The notes under the pieces: generated by a model
Databases searched by the model: none
What the model saw: the letters and a program-made list of their open reading frames with translations, nothing else
Told to the model about the DNA's origin: nothing
From: an uncultured Clostridium sp.
GTDB taxonomy: Bacteria > Bacillota > Clostridia > Lachnospirales > Lachnospiraceae
Reading direction: 5' to 3'
DNA: 60,928 bases
Assembly (NCBI GenBank): GCA_938036545.1
Contig: CALHQJ010000113.1
Coordinates: 1-60,928 of the forward strand
Made by a program: the position numbers and the translations under genes
Shown here: piece after piece, positions 51,035 through 59,704 of the stretch
How the letters are laid out: each line of letters starts with the position of its first letter
Numbering within the stretch: position 1 is the first letter of the stretch

Positions 51035-52171
51035 ATGAGATATCAATTGATTACAACAGATGGACGGGCAAAGCGCGCCAGCGTGGAAACCGTCCACGGC
51101 ACCATCCAGACTCCGGTGTTTATGAATGTAGGCACAGTAGGAGCGATTAAAGGCGCCGTTTCTACCAATGATTTAAAAGACATAGGAACTCAGGTGGAAT
51201 TATCCAATACCTATCATCTCCATGTCAGAACCGGAGATAAGCTGATTAAGGAATTTGGCGGCCTTCACAAGTTTATGAACTGGGACAGGCCGATTTTGAC
51301 AGATTCCGGTGGCTTTCAGGTGTTTTCCTTAACCGGACTCAGAAAGATTAAGGAAGAGGGTGTGTATTTCAATTCCCACATTGACGGCCATAAGATTTTT
51401 ATGGGGCCGGAAGAGAGTATGCAGATTCAGTCTAATCTGGGGTCTACCATTGCCATGGCCTTTGATGAGTGTCCCCCCAGCATGGCAGACCGGAAGTACA
51501 TCGAAAACAGTGTGGCAAGAACTACCAGATGGCTGGCCCGCTGTAAAGCGGAGATGAGCAGGCTGAACAGCCTGCCGGATACCATTAACAAGGAACAGCT
51601 GCTGTTTGGCATTAACCAGGGCGGCGTTCTGGATGATGTGAGAATTGCCCATGCAAAAGAAATTGCCGCTATGGATTTAGACGGCTATGCAGTAGGCGGT
51701 CTGGCAGTAGGAGAGAGCCACGAGGAAATGTATCACATTTTGGATGTGACGGTTCCTCATCTGCCACAGAATAAACCGACTTACCTGATGGGAGTCGGAA
51801 CTCCGGCAAACATTCTGGAAGCAGTAGACAGAGGCGTAGATTTCTTTGACTGTGTTTACCCGTCCAGAAACGGGCGCCACGGCCACGTTTATACCAACCA
51901 TGGCAAGCTGAATCTGTTTAATTCCCAGTATGAGCTGGATTCCAGACCGATTGAAGAGGGATGCGGCTGTCCGGCCTGCAAGGGAGGATACAGCAGGGCG
52001 TACATCAGACATTTGCTAAAAGCAAAAGAGATGTTAGGAATGCGTTTCTGTGTATTGCATAATCTCTATTTTTATAATACAATGATGAGTGAGATTCGCG
52101 ACGCCATCGAAGAGCACCGCTACGCAGAGTATAAAGCAGAAAAGCTTGCCGGCGTAACCGGTCAGAAATAA
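51035..52171 (+). CDS. tgt: tRNA-guanine transglycosylase
   Basis: 378 residues, full length. It exchanges G34 for a queuosine precursor in GUN-anticodon tRNAs. PILTDSGGFQVFSLTGLRKI holds the substrate-binding Asp; LLFGINQGG and VGGLAVGESHEEM form the base pocket; FDCVYPSRNGRHGHVYT holds the nucleophilic Asp; CGCPACKGGYSRAYIRHLL gives three Cys and the His of the zinc site. It starts 3 bases after the secDF stop, so the two are cotranscribed. Confidence 0.96.
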   Translation: MRYQLITTDGRAKRASVETVHGTIQTPVFMNVGTVGAIKGAVSTNDLKDIGTQVELSNTYHLHVRTGDKLIKEFGGLHKFMNWDRPILTDSGGFQVFSLTGLRKIKEEGVYFNSHIDGHKIFMGPEESMQIQSNLGSTIAMAFDECPPSMADRKYIENSVARTTRWLARCKAEMSRLNSLPDTINKEQLLFGINQGGVLDDVRIAHAKEIAAMDLDGYAVGGLAVGESHEEMYHILDVTVPHLPQNKPTYLMGVGTPANILEAVDRGVDFFDCVYPSRNGRHGHVYTNHGKLNLFNSQYELDSRPIEEGCGCPACKGGYSRAYIRHLLKAKEMLGMRFCVLHNLYFYNTMMSEIRDAIEEHRYAEYKAEKLAGVTGQK

Positions 52172-52226
52172 AACGGGAGCACACAGGCGAGGCGGAGGCT
52201 CCCCATAATTAAGGAGGAAACAAACA

Positions 52227-52520
52227 ATGGTTGCAACAGGCGGGACTATGGGAATTGGCTTCTGGATCATTTATCTGGCAGCGATTTTCGGATTAATGTA
52301 CTTCATTGCCATCAGACCCCAGAAGAAGGAAAAGAAGAAAATGCAGGAGTTAATGGCCAGCATTGCAGTAGGCGATACTGTGCTGACTTCCAGCGGCTTC
52401 TATGGCGTGATTATCGACATGACTGACGATACCGTTATCGTAGAGTTTGGCAGCAACAAAAACTGCCGTATCCCAATGCAGAAGCAGGCAATTATCCAGG
52501 TAGAAAAGCCAGAGGTATAA
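52227..52520 (+). CDS. yajC: YajC, SecDF-associated membrane protein
   Basis: 97 residues. One hydrophobic helix (WIIYLAAIFGLMYFIAIRPQKKEKKK) is followed by the cytoplasmic domain VGDTVLTSSGFYGVIIDMTDDTVIVEF, typical of YajC. It forms a complex with SecDF. AAGGAGG precedes the ATG. In this genome it is separated from secDF by tgt. A terminator follows. Confidence 0.93.
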   Translation: MVATGGTMGIGFWIIYLAAIFGLMYFIAIRPQKKEKKKMQELMASIAVGDTVLTSSGFYGVIIDMTDDTVIVEFGSNKNCRIPMQKQAIIQVEKPEV

Positions 52521-52554
52521 TGACTGCAGGGTAAAACAAAAACGTTTGTAAATG

Positions 52555-52603
52555 GCTGCCGTAAAACATCCACAGGAAACAGGAGTTTGCGGCAGCTTTT
52601 TTT
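52555..52603 (+). terminator. Terminator after yajC
   Basis: GCTGCC (52555-52560) extended by GTAAAAC/GTTTGC, pairing with GGCAGC (52591-52596), and seven T. Confidence 0.85.
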
Positions 52604-52663
52604 CTGTGAACCATGGAGCGCAGGGGATCATCGTATTTTACAGGAAAGATCAGGTAAGGCCAT

Positions 52664-53377
52664 ATGGAAAAAGCAGGCGAATTATCAAATATAAAAAGAA
52701 AACTGCTGGCAGAGCAGGTAGAAGAACGGATTTATCGTTATATTTTAGATACGCCACTGGAGATTGGTTCCAAGCTTCCCAATGAGTTTGAACTGGGAGA
52801 ACTGTTTGGCGTAGGGCGAAGCACCATTCGGGAGGCGGTAAAGCTGCTGGCGTCCAGGGGAGTGCTGGAGGTCAGAAGAGGTTCGGGGACCTATGTAATT
52901 AATAAAACTCCGGCGGATTTAGATCCTCTTGGACTGCAGGGAATGGGAGATCGGATGAGCCTGGCTTTGGATTTGGCAGACGTCAGAATCCTGTTAGAGC
53001 CGGGAATTGCGGAAATGGCAGCCCGAAATGCTACAGAGGAAAATATTGCGGAACTGAAGCTTATATGCGGCAAAGTAGAAGAGAAGATGAGGAGCGGGCA
53101 GGACTATGTTCAGGATGATATTGAGTTTCATACCTGTGTGGCAAAGTGCTCCCAAAACCGTGTAATCGGACAACTGATTCCGATTATTGACACGGCGGTT
53201 ATGGTATTTGTCAATGTAACGCATAAAATGCTGAAGGAAGAAACCATTGCCACTCATAGAGCGGTAGTGGACGCTATTGCAGATCGAGATCCCATAGGGG
53301 CTAAAAGCGCCATGATGATGCATATGACGTATAACCGGAATTTGATCAAAGAGTTAATAAAAGAATCGAAAAAATAG
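52664..53377 (+). CDS. FadR-family (GntR/FCD) transcriptional regulator
   Basis: 237 residues. The winged HTH (about 15-80) has GSKLPNEFELGELFGVGRSTIREAVKLLASRGVLEVRRGSGTYV. The FCD ligand domain (about 100-230) is all-helical, with LDLADVRILLEPGIAEMAA, DDIEFHTCVAKCSQN and THRAVVDAIADRDPIGAKSAMMMH, which supply the metal-binding Asp and His residues. Members of this group sense sugar acids or other small carboxylates. It lies just before the dehydratase gene, whose promoter region carries repeated ATGACTT-type motifs, so it is the likely regulator of that pathway. Confidence 0.9.
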   Translation: MEKAGELSNIKRKLLAEQVEERIYRYILDTPLEIGSKLPNEFELGELFGVGRSTIREAVKLLASRGVLEVRRGSGTYVINKTPADLDPLGLQGMGDRMSLALDLADVRILLEPGIAEMAARNATEENIAELKLICGKVEEKMRSGQDYVQDDIEFHTCVAKCSQNRVIGQLIPIIDTAVMVFVNVTHKMLKEETIATHRAVVDAIADRDPIGAKSAMMMHMTYNRNLIKELIKESKK

Positions 53378-53400
53378 AAGCATTACGAATCTGGATAGAA

Positions 53401-53459
53401 AAAAACACGGCTGAAGTGATGAGGGACTGGACGTCTCGAATCTGCAGCCGTGTTTTTTT
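53401..53459 (+). terminator. Terminator of the FadR-type gene
   Basis: AAAAACACGGCTG and CAGCCGTGTTTTTTT flank a loop of about 31 bases. Confidence 0.85.
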
Positions 53460-53509
53460 GCATTTCTGCCAGATAAAATGAAAGAGTTAATTATATAATC
53501 CGGACAAAC

Positions 53510-53612
53510 ATCTGATGACTTTTACAGCAAAAGGTAGAAAAGTAATCTGATGACTTGCAAAAATAGCAGGGTTATGATAGGATAAAACCATAAATCATCA
53601 TATGACTTGCAA
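53510..53612 (+). promoter_or_regulatory. Three operator-like motifs upstream of the dehydratase gene
   Basis: ATCTGATGACTT occurs at 53510 and 53545, the second extended to TTGCAA. ATCATCATATGACTTGCAA (53594-53612) is a third, related copy with a TCATATGA palindrome. They are spaced 35 and about 49 bases apart and could bind the FadR-type regulator encoded upstream. Confidence 0.5.
53555..53583 (+). promoter_or_regulatory. Possible promoter of the dehydratase gene
   Basis: TTGCAA (53555-53560), a 17-base spacer and TAGGAT (53578-53583). The second operator-like motif overlaps the -35 element, which fits repression. Confidence 0.45.
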
Positions 53613-53650
53613 GAGAAAAGAAAATAATACACAATACAAAGGAGGATATT

Positions 53651-55372
53651 ATGGAACTGAACAGTCAAAAAGTGAGAAAACTGGCTCCGGAGAATGACCC
53701 GTTAAAGATCGGCATGGGATGGACGGTAGAAGATTTAGACAAACCCCAGATTTTAGTGGAAAGTACTTTTGGCGACAGCCATCCTGGCAGCGCCCACTTA
53801 AATATCTTTGTGGAAGAAGCGATGAGAGGCATTCAGGAGGAAGGCGGAAAAGGCGCCAGGTATTACACCACAGACATCTGCGACGGCATTGCCCAGGGAC
53901 ATGACGGCATTAACTATTCTCTGGCTCACCGCGATATGATTGCCAATATGATTGAAATCCACGGCAGTTCTACAGGCTTTGACGGCGGCGTATTTATTGC
54001 AAGCTGTGACAAATCCGTACCGGCCTGTCTGATGGGACTGGCAAGACTGGATATGCCTTCGATTGTGATTACCGGCGGTGTTATGGATGCAGGTCCGGAT
54101 CTGCTGACTTTAGAGCAGATTGGCATGTATTCTGCCATGTGCCAGAGAGGGGAGATTACAGAAGAGAAGTTTCGGTATTACCAGCAGCATGCATGTCCGT
54201 CCTGCGGCGCATGTTCCTTCATGGGAACGGCTTCAACTATGCAGGTAATGGCAGAGGCCCTTGGTCTTATGCTTCCTGGCTCCGCTCTGATGCCGGCTAC
54301 CTGTGAGGATTTAAAGGATATGGCTTATCAGGCAGGAAAGCAGATTATGAAACTTGCCAGGATGGGGTTAAAGGCCAGCGACATTGTAACCATGAAATCC
54401 TTTGAAAATGCCATTATGGTACATGCTGCAATTTCCGGCTCTACCAATTCCCTTCTTCATATTCCGGCTATGGCTCACGAGCTGGGACTGGAGCTGGATT
54501 CAGATACTTTTGACCGGATGCACAGGGGAGCACATTATCTGTTGGATATCCGTCCGGCAGGCAAGTGGCCGGCTCAGTTCTTCTACTACGCAGGCGGTGT
54601 ACCGGCAGTTATGGAAGAGATTAAGTCTATGCTTCATCTGGATGTGATGACCGTAACCGGAAAGACTCTGGGGGAAAACCTGGAAGAATTAAAAAAGAAC
54701 GGTTTTTACGATAAATGTGAAGAGTATTTAAAGAAATGGGGATTAAAGAGAACGGATGTAATCCGTACCTTTGACAATCCAATCGGCACTGATGGCACGG
54801 TAGCAATTTTAAAGGGCAATTTGGCTCCGGAAGGTTCCGTAGTAAAACATTCTGCAGTTCCAAAAGAGATGTTCCAGGCAGTCCTTCGGGCAAGACCATT
54901 TGACTGTGAAGAAGACGCTATTGCAGCGGTATTGTCTCACCAAATTCAGCCAGGAGACGCAGTATTTATCCGTTATGAGGGGCCAAAAGGTTCCGGTATG
55001 CCGGAGATGTTCTATACCACAGAAGCCATTGCTTCCGATCCGGAACTGGGAAAGACTATTGCGTTGATTACGGACGGCAGATTTTCTGGCGCTTCTAAGG
55101 GTCCGGCAATCGGCCATGTATCTCCGGAAGCAGCAGAAGGCGGCCCTATTGCCCTGGTAGAAGAAGGAGATTTGATTAAAATTGACATTCCGGAAAGAAT
55201 CCTGGAAATCGTAGGAATTAATGGAAAAGAGCTTCCAAAAGAGGAAGTGGACAAGATTCTTGCAGAGCGGAAACAGGCATGGCAGCCAAAGCCTGCAAAA
55301 TATACAAAGGGTGTATTAAAGATTTATTCAGAACATGCCGTATCTCCGATGAAGGGCGGATATATGGTTTAA
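53651..55372 (+). CDS. IlvD/Edd-family dehydratase (dihydroxy-acid or sugar-acid)
   Basis: 573 residues, behind AAAGGAGG. The family signatures are CDKSVPACLMG (about 118), CPSCGACSFMGTASTMQVMAEALGLMLPGSA (about 180-215) and TDGRFSGASKGPAIGHVSPEA (about 475-495); the Cys residues ligate a 2Fe-2S cluster. The enzyme removes water from a 2,3-dihydroxy acid. Because it lies between a FadR regulator and a UxuB-like dehydrogenase, and not with ilv genes, an aldonic acid (such as arabinonate, xylonate or gluconate) is more likely as substrate than the branched-chain precursor. Both remain possible. Confidence 0.85.
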   Translation: MELNSQKVRKLAPENDPLKIGMGWTVEDLDKPQILVESTFGDSHPGSAHLNIFVEEAMRGIQEEGGKGARYYTTDICDGIAQGHDGINYSLAHRDMIANMIEIHGSSTGFDGGVFIASCDKSVPACLMGLARLDMPSIVITGGVMDAGPDLLTLEQIGMYSAMCQRGEITEEKFRYYQQHACPSCGACSFMGTASTMQVMAEALGLMLPGSALMPATCEDLKDMAYQAGKQIMKLARMGLKASDIVTMKSFENAIMVHAAISGSTNSLLHIPAMAHELGLELDSDTFDRMHRGAHYLLDIRPAGKWPAQFFYYAGGVPAVMEEIKSMLHLDVMTVTGKTLGENLEELKKNGFYDKCEEYLKKWGLKRTDVIRTFDNPIGTDGTVAILKGNLAPEGSVVKHSAVPKEMFQAVLRARPFDCEEDAIAAVLSHQIQPGDAVFIRYEGPKGSGMPEMFYTTEAIASDPELGKTIALITDGRFSGASKGPAIGHVSPEAAEGGPIALVEEGDLIKIDIPERILEIVGINGKELPKEEVDKILAERKQAWQPKPAKYTKGVLKIYSEHAVSPMKGGYMV

Positions 55373-55457
55373 AGGGAACAGGACAGCTGATATGGCTGGC
55401 CTGCTCCTTTTGTCAGGTTTCCCTTATAAAAAACAATATATTGTAAAAGGGCTTATC

Positions 55458-55485
55458 TTGAAAATTCCATCAGGTATGATATAAT
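55458..55485 (+). promoter_or_regulatory. Promoter before the Rpn remnant
   Basis: TTGAAA (55458-55463), a 16-base spacer and TATAAT (55480-55485). An imperfect GC-rich hairpin with TTTT at about 55374-55416 ends the dehydratase transcript. Confidence 0.6.
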
Positions 55486-55521
55486 CGTTTTATAGAATTC
55501 CTCTGTGGAAATGGAGGAAAG

Positions 55522-55938
55522 ATGAAGAAACGAAAGACGTTACAGGATCTGACAATTAAAGATAATTTTTTATTTGGCGCAGTTATGCAGGTGGAAGAAA
55601 ACTGCAGAGGTTTCCTTGAGATGGTATTGGGATTTTCCGTTTGTGATCTTTTTATGCGACTTCGACCCATTTAATCAGAAATTATACTGCTACACGTTTA
55701 AAAGTGAATGCAAAGAGGATAAAAGTGTGGAACTGGATGATGGCTGTCATACGATTTTTTTAAGCACCAAAGGAAAGAACAGCGCTGATGTTTCGCCTGA
55801 GCTTGTCCGATTTTTAAGGTTTGTAACGGCTGAGGGAGCCGGAACAATTGAAAACGCTACATAAGATGGCTGCAAAGGCCGATTCTATCGGCACATTTGT
55901 GGAAAACGCAAAAATATACCTTCGTTCAGAAGAAAAGT
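55522..55938 (+). pseudogene. Remnant of an Rpn-family nuclease/transposase gene
   Basis: It begins with a good ribosome site (GGAGGAAAG) and MKKRKTLQDLTIKDNFLFGA ... CRGFLEMVLG, the usual N-terminus of this family. It then jumps, with loss of most of the nuclease core and a frame change, into FPFVIFLCDFDPFNQKLYCYTF and LDDGCHTIFLSTKGKNSADVS, the family's middle to C-terminal region. A second shift near 55860 leads to DSIGTFVENAKIYLRSEEK and a stop. It cannot make a full protein. It differs in sequence from the gene at 18877. Confidence 0.8.
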
Positions 55939-56203
55939 AGAAATAGAAATTCAGTGATGATTCTGCATCACTAGACACCAATCTGTCCCAATGCCGTCTA
56001 TGGCATTGGGGCTATAAAAACTTTTAAAAGAGTCTTACTAGTTCAGTAATTTACCAGTATTTGAAACAAACAGAGGAATTCTATTAAAAAATTGTTCCTT
56101 AGGGAAATAGACAGAGACCGCCCATTCGTGTATAATGAGAAGTACGAAGCTTTAGAAAAAGTTGCCCGTTAAATTGACTGATAAGGCCTAAGGAGGAAAT
56201 TGG
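55939..56203 (+). other. Intergenic region with two simple hairpins
   Basis: AGTGATG/CATCACT (about 55952-55971) and CCCAATGCC/GGCATTGGG (about 55987-56010) form perfect stems without T runs. The promoter of the next gene lies at 56108-56136. No gene is visible. Confidence 0.5.
56108..56136 (+). promoter_or_regulatory. Promoter of the UxuB-like gene
   Basis: TAGACA (56108-56113), a 17-base spacer and TATAAT (56131-56136). Confidence 0.7.
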
Positions 56204-57814
56204 ATGAAATTAAATTATGAAGGACTGAAAGACACACAGGGCTGGGAAAAAGCAGGCGTAACGCTTCCGAAATTTGACTGGAAGAAGATGTGTGAGGAAA
56301 CGGAGAAAAATCCAGTATGGCTTCATTTTGGAGCAGGCAACATTTTCCGCGGATTCATTGCAGATTTGCAGCAGGTATTGCTGGAAGAGGGCTGTGAGAC
56401 CAGCGGAATTGTAGCAGCAGATACCTTTGACTACGATATTATTGATAAAATTTACACGCCATATGACAGTATGACCATGATGGTCAGCTTAAAGCCAGAT
56501 GGAAATACAGATAAAAAAGTCATTGCATCTATTGCAAAAGGCCTGAGGGCAGACAGCAAAGACGAGTCTCAGTGGAGTGAGCTGAAGAAGATTTTTACCA
56601 GCCCGTCTCTTCAGATGGTCAGCTATACCATTACAGAAAAGGGATACAGTTTAAGAACCATGAGCGGCGAATTGTCGGGGCTGGCATTAAAGGATATGGA
56701 AGAAGGGCCGAAAGCACCGATTCATGCCATGGGTGTTACAGCTGCGCTGTTATATGAGCGTTATCTGGCAGGAGCAGCGCCGGTTGCCATGGTCAGCATG
56801 GACAACTGCTCTCATAATGGAGCCAAGTTAAAAGCGGGTGTTACGGAAATTGCAGAAGCCTGGGCAGAAAAAGGTCTGGTGGAGAAAGAGTTTATTCAGT
56901 ATTTAGAGGATGAAACGAAAGTGTCGTTCCCATGGAGTATGATTGACAAGATTACTCCAAGACCGGCAAAAGAGATTGAAGTTCAGTTAGAGGAACTGGG
57001 AATTGAGGCCATGGAACCGGTTATTACCAGTAAAAATACCTATATTGCGCCTTTTGTAAATGCTGAGATTCCGCAGTATCTGGTTATTGAAGACCGATTC
57101 CCCAACGGCCGTCCAGCTCTGGAAAAGGCAGGGGTTTACATGACTGACAGGGAAACGGTTAATATGACCGAGAGAATGAAGGTCACCACCTGTCTGAATC
57201 CTCTTCACACGGCTTTGGCTGTTTACGGCTGTCTGTTAGGCTATAAGAGCATTGCGGAAGAGATGAAAGACAAAGACCTGGTAGCCCTGATTGAGCATAT
57301 TGGATATGATGAAGGAATGCCGGTTGTAACCGATCCTGGAATTATCAAGCCAATGGATTTTATTAAGGAAGTAGTGGAAGAGAGACTTCCAAATCCGTTT
57401 ATTCCGGATATGCCTCAGCGAATTGCGACCGACACCAGCCAGAAAGTTTCCATTCGTTTTGGCGAGACCATTAAATCTTATATGGCTCGTCCGGATATGG
57501 ACGTTTCCAGCCTGACCTATATCCCGCTGGCTCTTGCAGGATGGCTGCGCTACCTTTTGAAAGTAGACGACGCAGGAAATGAGATGCCAGTCAGTCCGGA
57601 TCCGATGTTAGATCAGTTAAGCCAGGCGTTAGAGGGAATCAAGGTTGGAGAACCAGACAGTCTACAGGGACAGTTAAAACCTGTTCTGGAAAATACAGGA
57701 GTGTTTGGGGTGAACCTTTATGAAGCCGGACTCGGCGAAAAGATTGAAGAAATGGTTGGCAAGATGCTTGCGGGACCAGGAGCAGTGAGAAAGACGTTAG
57801 AAGAATATTTATAA
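56204..57814 (+). CDS. Mannitol dehydrogenase family oxidoreductase (UxuB-like)
   Basis: 536 residues, behind AAGGAGGAAA. HFGAGNIFRGFIADLQ is the N-terminal NAD-binding segment. VSMDNCSHNGAKLKAGV, FPWSMIDKITPRP and TCLNPLHTALAVYGCLLGY are family motifs; the last holds the catalytic Lys/Asn/His region (the MxxxxLNxxH pattern). Members reduce D-fructuronate, tagaturonate or mannitol-type substrates; 536 residues fits the UxuB branch. With the dehydratase and the FadR regulator it suggests hexuronate or aldonate use. A terminator follows at 57867. Confidence 0.85.
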   Translation: MKLNYEGLKDTQGWEKAGVTLPKFDWKKMCEETEKNPVWLHFGAGNIFRGFIADLQQVLLEEGCETSGIVAADTFDYDIIDKIYTPYDSMTMMVSLKPDGNTDKKVIASIAKGLRADSKDESQWSELKKIFTSPSLQMVSYTITEKGYSLRTMSGELSGLALKDMEEGPKAPIHAMGVTAALLYERYLAGAAPVAMVSMDNCSHNGAKLKAGVTEIAEAWAEKGLVEKEFIQYLEDETKVSFPWSMIDKITPRPAKEIEVQLEELGIEAMEPVITSKNTYIAPFVNAEIPQYLVIEDRFPNGRPALEKAGVYMTDRETVNMTERMKVTTCLNPLHTALAVYGCLLGYKSIAEEMKDKDLVALIEHIGYDEGMPVVTDPGIIKPMDFIKEVVEERLPNPFIPDMPQRIATDTSQKVSIRFGETIKSYMARPDMDVSSLTYIPLALAGWLRYLLKVDDAGNEMPVSPDPMLDQLSQALEGIKVGEPDSLQGQLKPVLENTGVFGVNLYEAGLGEKIEEMVGKMLAGPGAVRKTLEEYL

Positions 57815-57866
57815 AAACATTGTGAGAAGAGCAGTGTTTTAACGAGATTGTCACAAATATAAAACG

Positions 57867-57916
57867 AGGAAGCAGCGCCTTGCAGAGAAAGAGATCTGTG
57901 GGACGCTGCTCCTTTT
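57867..57916 (+). terminator. Terminator of the UxuB-like gene
   Basis: GGAAGCAGCG and CGCTGCTCC flank a 26-base loop and are followed by TTTT. The HAD gene begins 14 bases later. Confidence 0.65.
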
Positions 57917-57929
57917 AAAGGAGACATCC

Positions 57930-58550
57930 ATGATAAAAAATATCGTATTCGACATGGGAAAGGTGCTGGTAGCTTATGAGGCAGATGCAGTTGCCAGACA
58001 TTTTATAGAAGATGAAACGGAACGGAAGGAAGTTTGCACCAGCGTCTTTGTTTCACCAGAATGGCTGATGCTGGACATGGGGGTAATTTCAGAGGAAGAT
58101 GCACTGAAGCGAATGCAGTCCCGCCTGTCTTCGGAACATGCAAAGGAAATGGCCCGTTTGTGTCTCGAATACTGGCATGAATACAATATGTGGCCTGTAG
58201 AACCGGTAGGAGAACTGGTGAGAGATTTAAAGAAGAGAGGATTTGGTATTTATCTTTGCTCCAATGCGTCTTTGCGGCTGCTGGATTGTTACAAACAGGT
58301 GATTCCGGCGATTGACTGTTTTGACGGGATTTTGTTTTCAGCGGAAGAAAAGTGCGTAAAGCCCCAGAAGGAGATTTATTTGAGATTGTTTGAAAAGTTC
58401 TCCTTAAAACCGGAAGAGTGCTTCTTCATTGACGACCTGGATTTAAACATTCAGGGAGCAAAGAACTGTGGGATGGACGGATACTGTTTTGCAGACGGAG
58501 ATGTGGAAAAGTTAAAAAGCGTTCTGGAAAATCTGCCTGCTCCGATCTGA
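57930..58550 (+). CDS. HAD-superfamily phosphatase
   Basis: 206 residues, behind AAAGGAG. IVFDMGKVLVAYE is motif I, though the second Asp of DxD is replaced (DMG), as in the YihX/epoxide-hydrolase-N-terminal-like subgroup. LCSNAS is motif II, CVKPQKEIYLRLFEKF motif III (Lys) and FFIDDLDLNIQGAKN motif IV. A helical cap is inserted after motif I. Loss of the second Asp often changes activity, although many DxG members are phosphatases acting on sugar phosphates. It may serve the adjacent sugar-acid pathway. Confidence 0.8.
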   Translation: MIKNIVFDMGKVLVAYEADAVARHFIEDETERKEVCTSVFVSPEWLMLDMGVISEEDALKRMQSRLSSEHAKEMARLCLEYWHEYNMWPVEPVGELVRDLKKRGFGIYLCSNASLRLLDCYKQVIPAIDCFDGILFSAEEKCVKPQKEIYLRLFEKFSLKPEECFFIDDLDLNIQGAKNCGMDGYCFADGDVEKLKSVLENLPAPI

Positions 58551-58602
58551 ACAGCTCAAGATTATTTTCATATCTGGAACGCCTGACAGAAAAATGTAAA
58601 AA

Positions 58603-58642
58603 GGCCGCGGCACAGATGGTTGTCCACCTGTGTACCGCGGCC
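58603..58642 (-). terminator. Bidirectional hairpin between the HAD and hpf genes
   Basis: GGCCGCGG (58603-58610) with inner CACAG-TGG / CCA-CTGTG and CCGCGGCC (58635-58642). Both convergent genes could stop here; a short A/T tail is on each side. Confidence 0.75.
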
Positions 58643-58668
58643 TGAATGTTTAGGATGTTTCTGGTATT

Positions 58669-59199
58669 TTAAAACTCCGGTTCGATTAAACCATATGTAT
58701 TGCCTTTTCTCTTATAGACCACATTTACTTCGTCTGTATCTGCATTGAGGAATACATAGAAGTTGTGACCGAGCAGTTCCATCTGGAAGCAGGCTTCCTC
58801 CGGATCCATAGGCTTCATGCCGAACCGTTTGGTTTTTACAATCTTGATTTCGTCTTCGTATGGAGCAGGCTCTTCTTCTAAGAACTGAGTGGAAAATGCT
58901 GCTGCTGCCTGTTTGCGGTCAATCAATTTATTTTTATATTTCTTGAGCTGTCGCTCGATAACCTCCTCTACTAAATCAATGGAAACATACATATCGCTGC
59001 TGGATTCTTCCGCACGGATAATCGTTCCTTTTACCGGAATAGTAACCTCGATGTTCTGGCGCTCTTTCTGCACGCTTAATGTAACAGTAACCTCGGTGTC
59101 GGGATTGAAGTAGCGGTCCAGCTTGCCGATTTTGTCTTCTACAGCGCTTCGCAAAGCGGGAGTGACCTCAATATTTCTTCCTGTAATCGTAAAACGCAT
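58669..59199 (-). CDS. hpf: Long-form ribosome hibernation promoting factor
   Basis: 176 residues from ATG 59199 (AGGAG is 9 bases upstream; the ATG at 59205 would be only 3 bases from it). The N-terminal domain MRFTITGRNIEVTPALRSAVEDKIGKLDRYF is the S30AE/YfiA fold. After a linker (about 105-120) the C-terminal dimerisation domain has IVKTKRFGMKPMDPEEACFQMELLGHNFYVFLNADTDEVNVVYKR. Long HPF joins 70S ribosomes into inactive 100S dimers in stationary phase. Divergent from secA. Confidence 0.95.
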   Translation of the reverse strand: MRFTITGRNIEVTPALRSAVEDKIGKLDRYFNPDTEVTVTLSVQKERQNIEVTIPVKGTIIRAEESSSDMYVSIDLVEEVIERQLKKYKNKLIDRKQAAAAFSTQFLEEEPAPYEDEIKIVKTKRFGMKPMDPEEACFQMELLGHNFYVFLNADTDEVNVVYKRKGNTYGLIEPEF

Positions 59200-59478
59200 T
59201 AACATCAGCTCCTTTTTTCTTGGGATGTTATTAGTATACCATGTTTAGAGGGAAAATTCAATAAAAAAACATTAATTGTCTCGACAATTTGTCTTAAAAA
59301 TTTATAAATTTTCTTTTTAAATCAGGGTAGAAAATATTGCAAAACTACTTATTAAGAGACAAAAAAGTCAAGAGGATTTGTCAAAAATCTTGTGGAAAAA
59401 GGTAAATTTGTGACAAATAGATAAAAAATGGAAGTTCCTATGTTTTTTTGCAGAAACATAGAAAATGAGGGAAAATAT

Positions 59479-59593
59479 TGTGGATAATGTGGATAACTCG
59501 GTGTATAACTCCTTTTTCTTGTAAAAACAGCGTTTTATTAAAGAAAAATTTGTGTAATAAATGTGCATAACTAGATGTGGATAATGTGGATAA
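59479..59593 (+). promoter_or_regulatory. DnaA-box cluster: two tandem pairs
   Basis: TGTGGATAA, the complement of the consensus DnaA box TTATCCACA, occurs at 59479-59487 and 59488-59496 (abutting) and again at 59576-59584 and 59585-59593 (abutting). TGTGCATAA at 59562-59570 and TGTGGAAAA at 59391-59399 are single-mismatch sites. All point the same way. Four perfect 9-mers in 115 bases are far more than chance. It may be a DnaA-binding regulatory or titration site, or part of an origin. Confidence 0.75.
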
Positions 59594-59675
59594 GTGAAAA
59601 AACGAACATATATTTTGTACACAATGACCAGTTAACCATAAATGGTCAAAGGAATGTTAATTTTTTATGAACTCG

Positions 59676-59704
59676 TTGAATAAAATACCGGTTAGTGTTA
59701 CAAT
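59676..59704 (+). promoter_or_regulatory. Promoter of secA
   Basis: TTGAAT (59676-59681), a 17-base spacer and TACAAT (59699-59704), about 75 bases before the ATG. Confidence 0.7.

Noticed and set aside
55987..56010. CCCAATGCC/GGCATTGGG hairpin as a terminator
   Set aside because: No T run follows; left as an unexplained hairpin.
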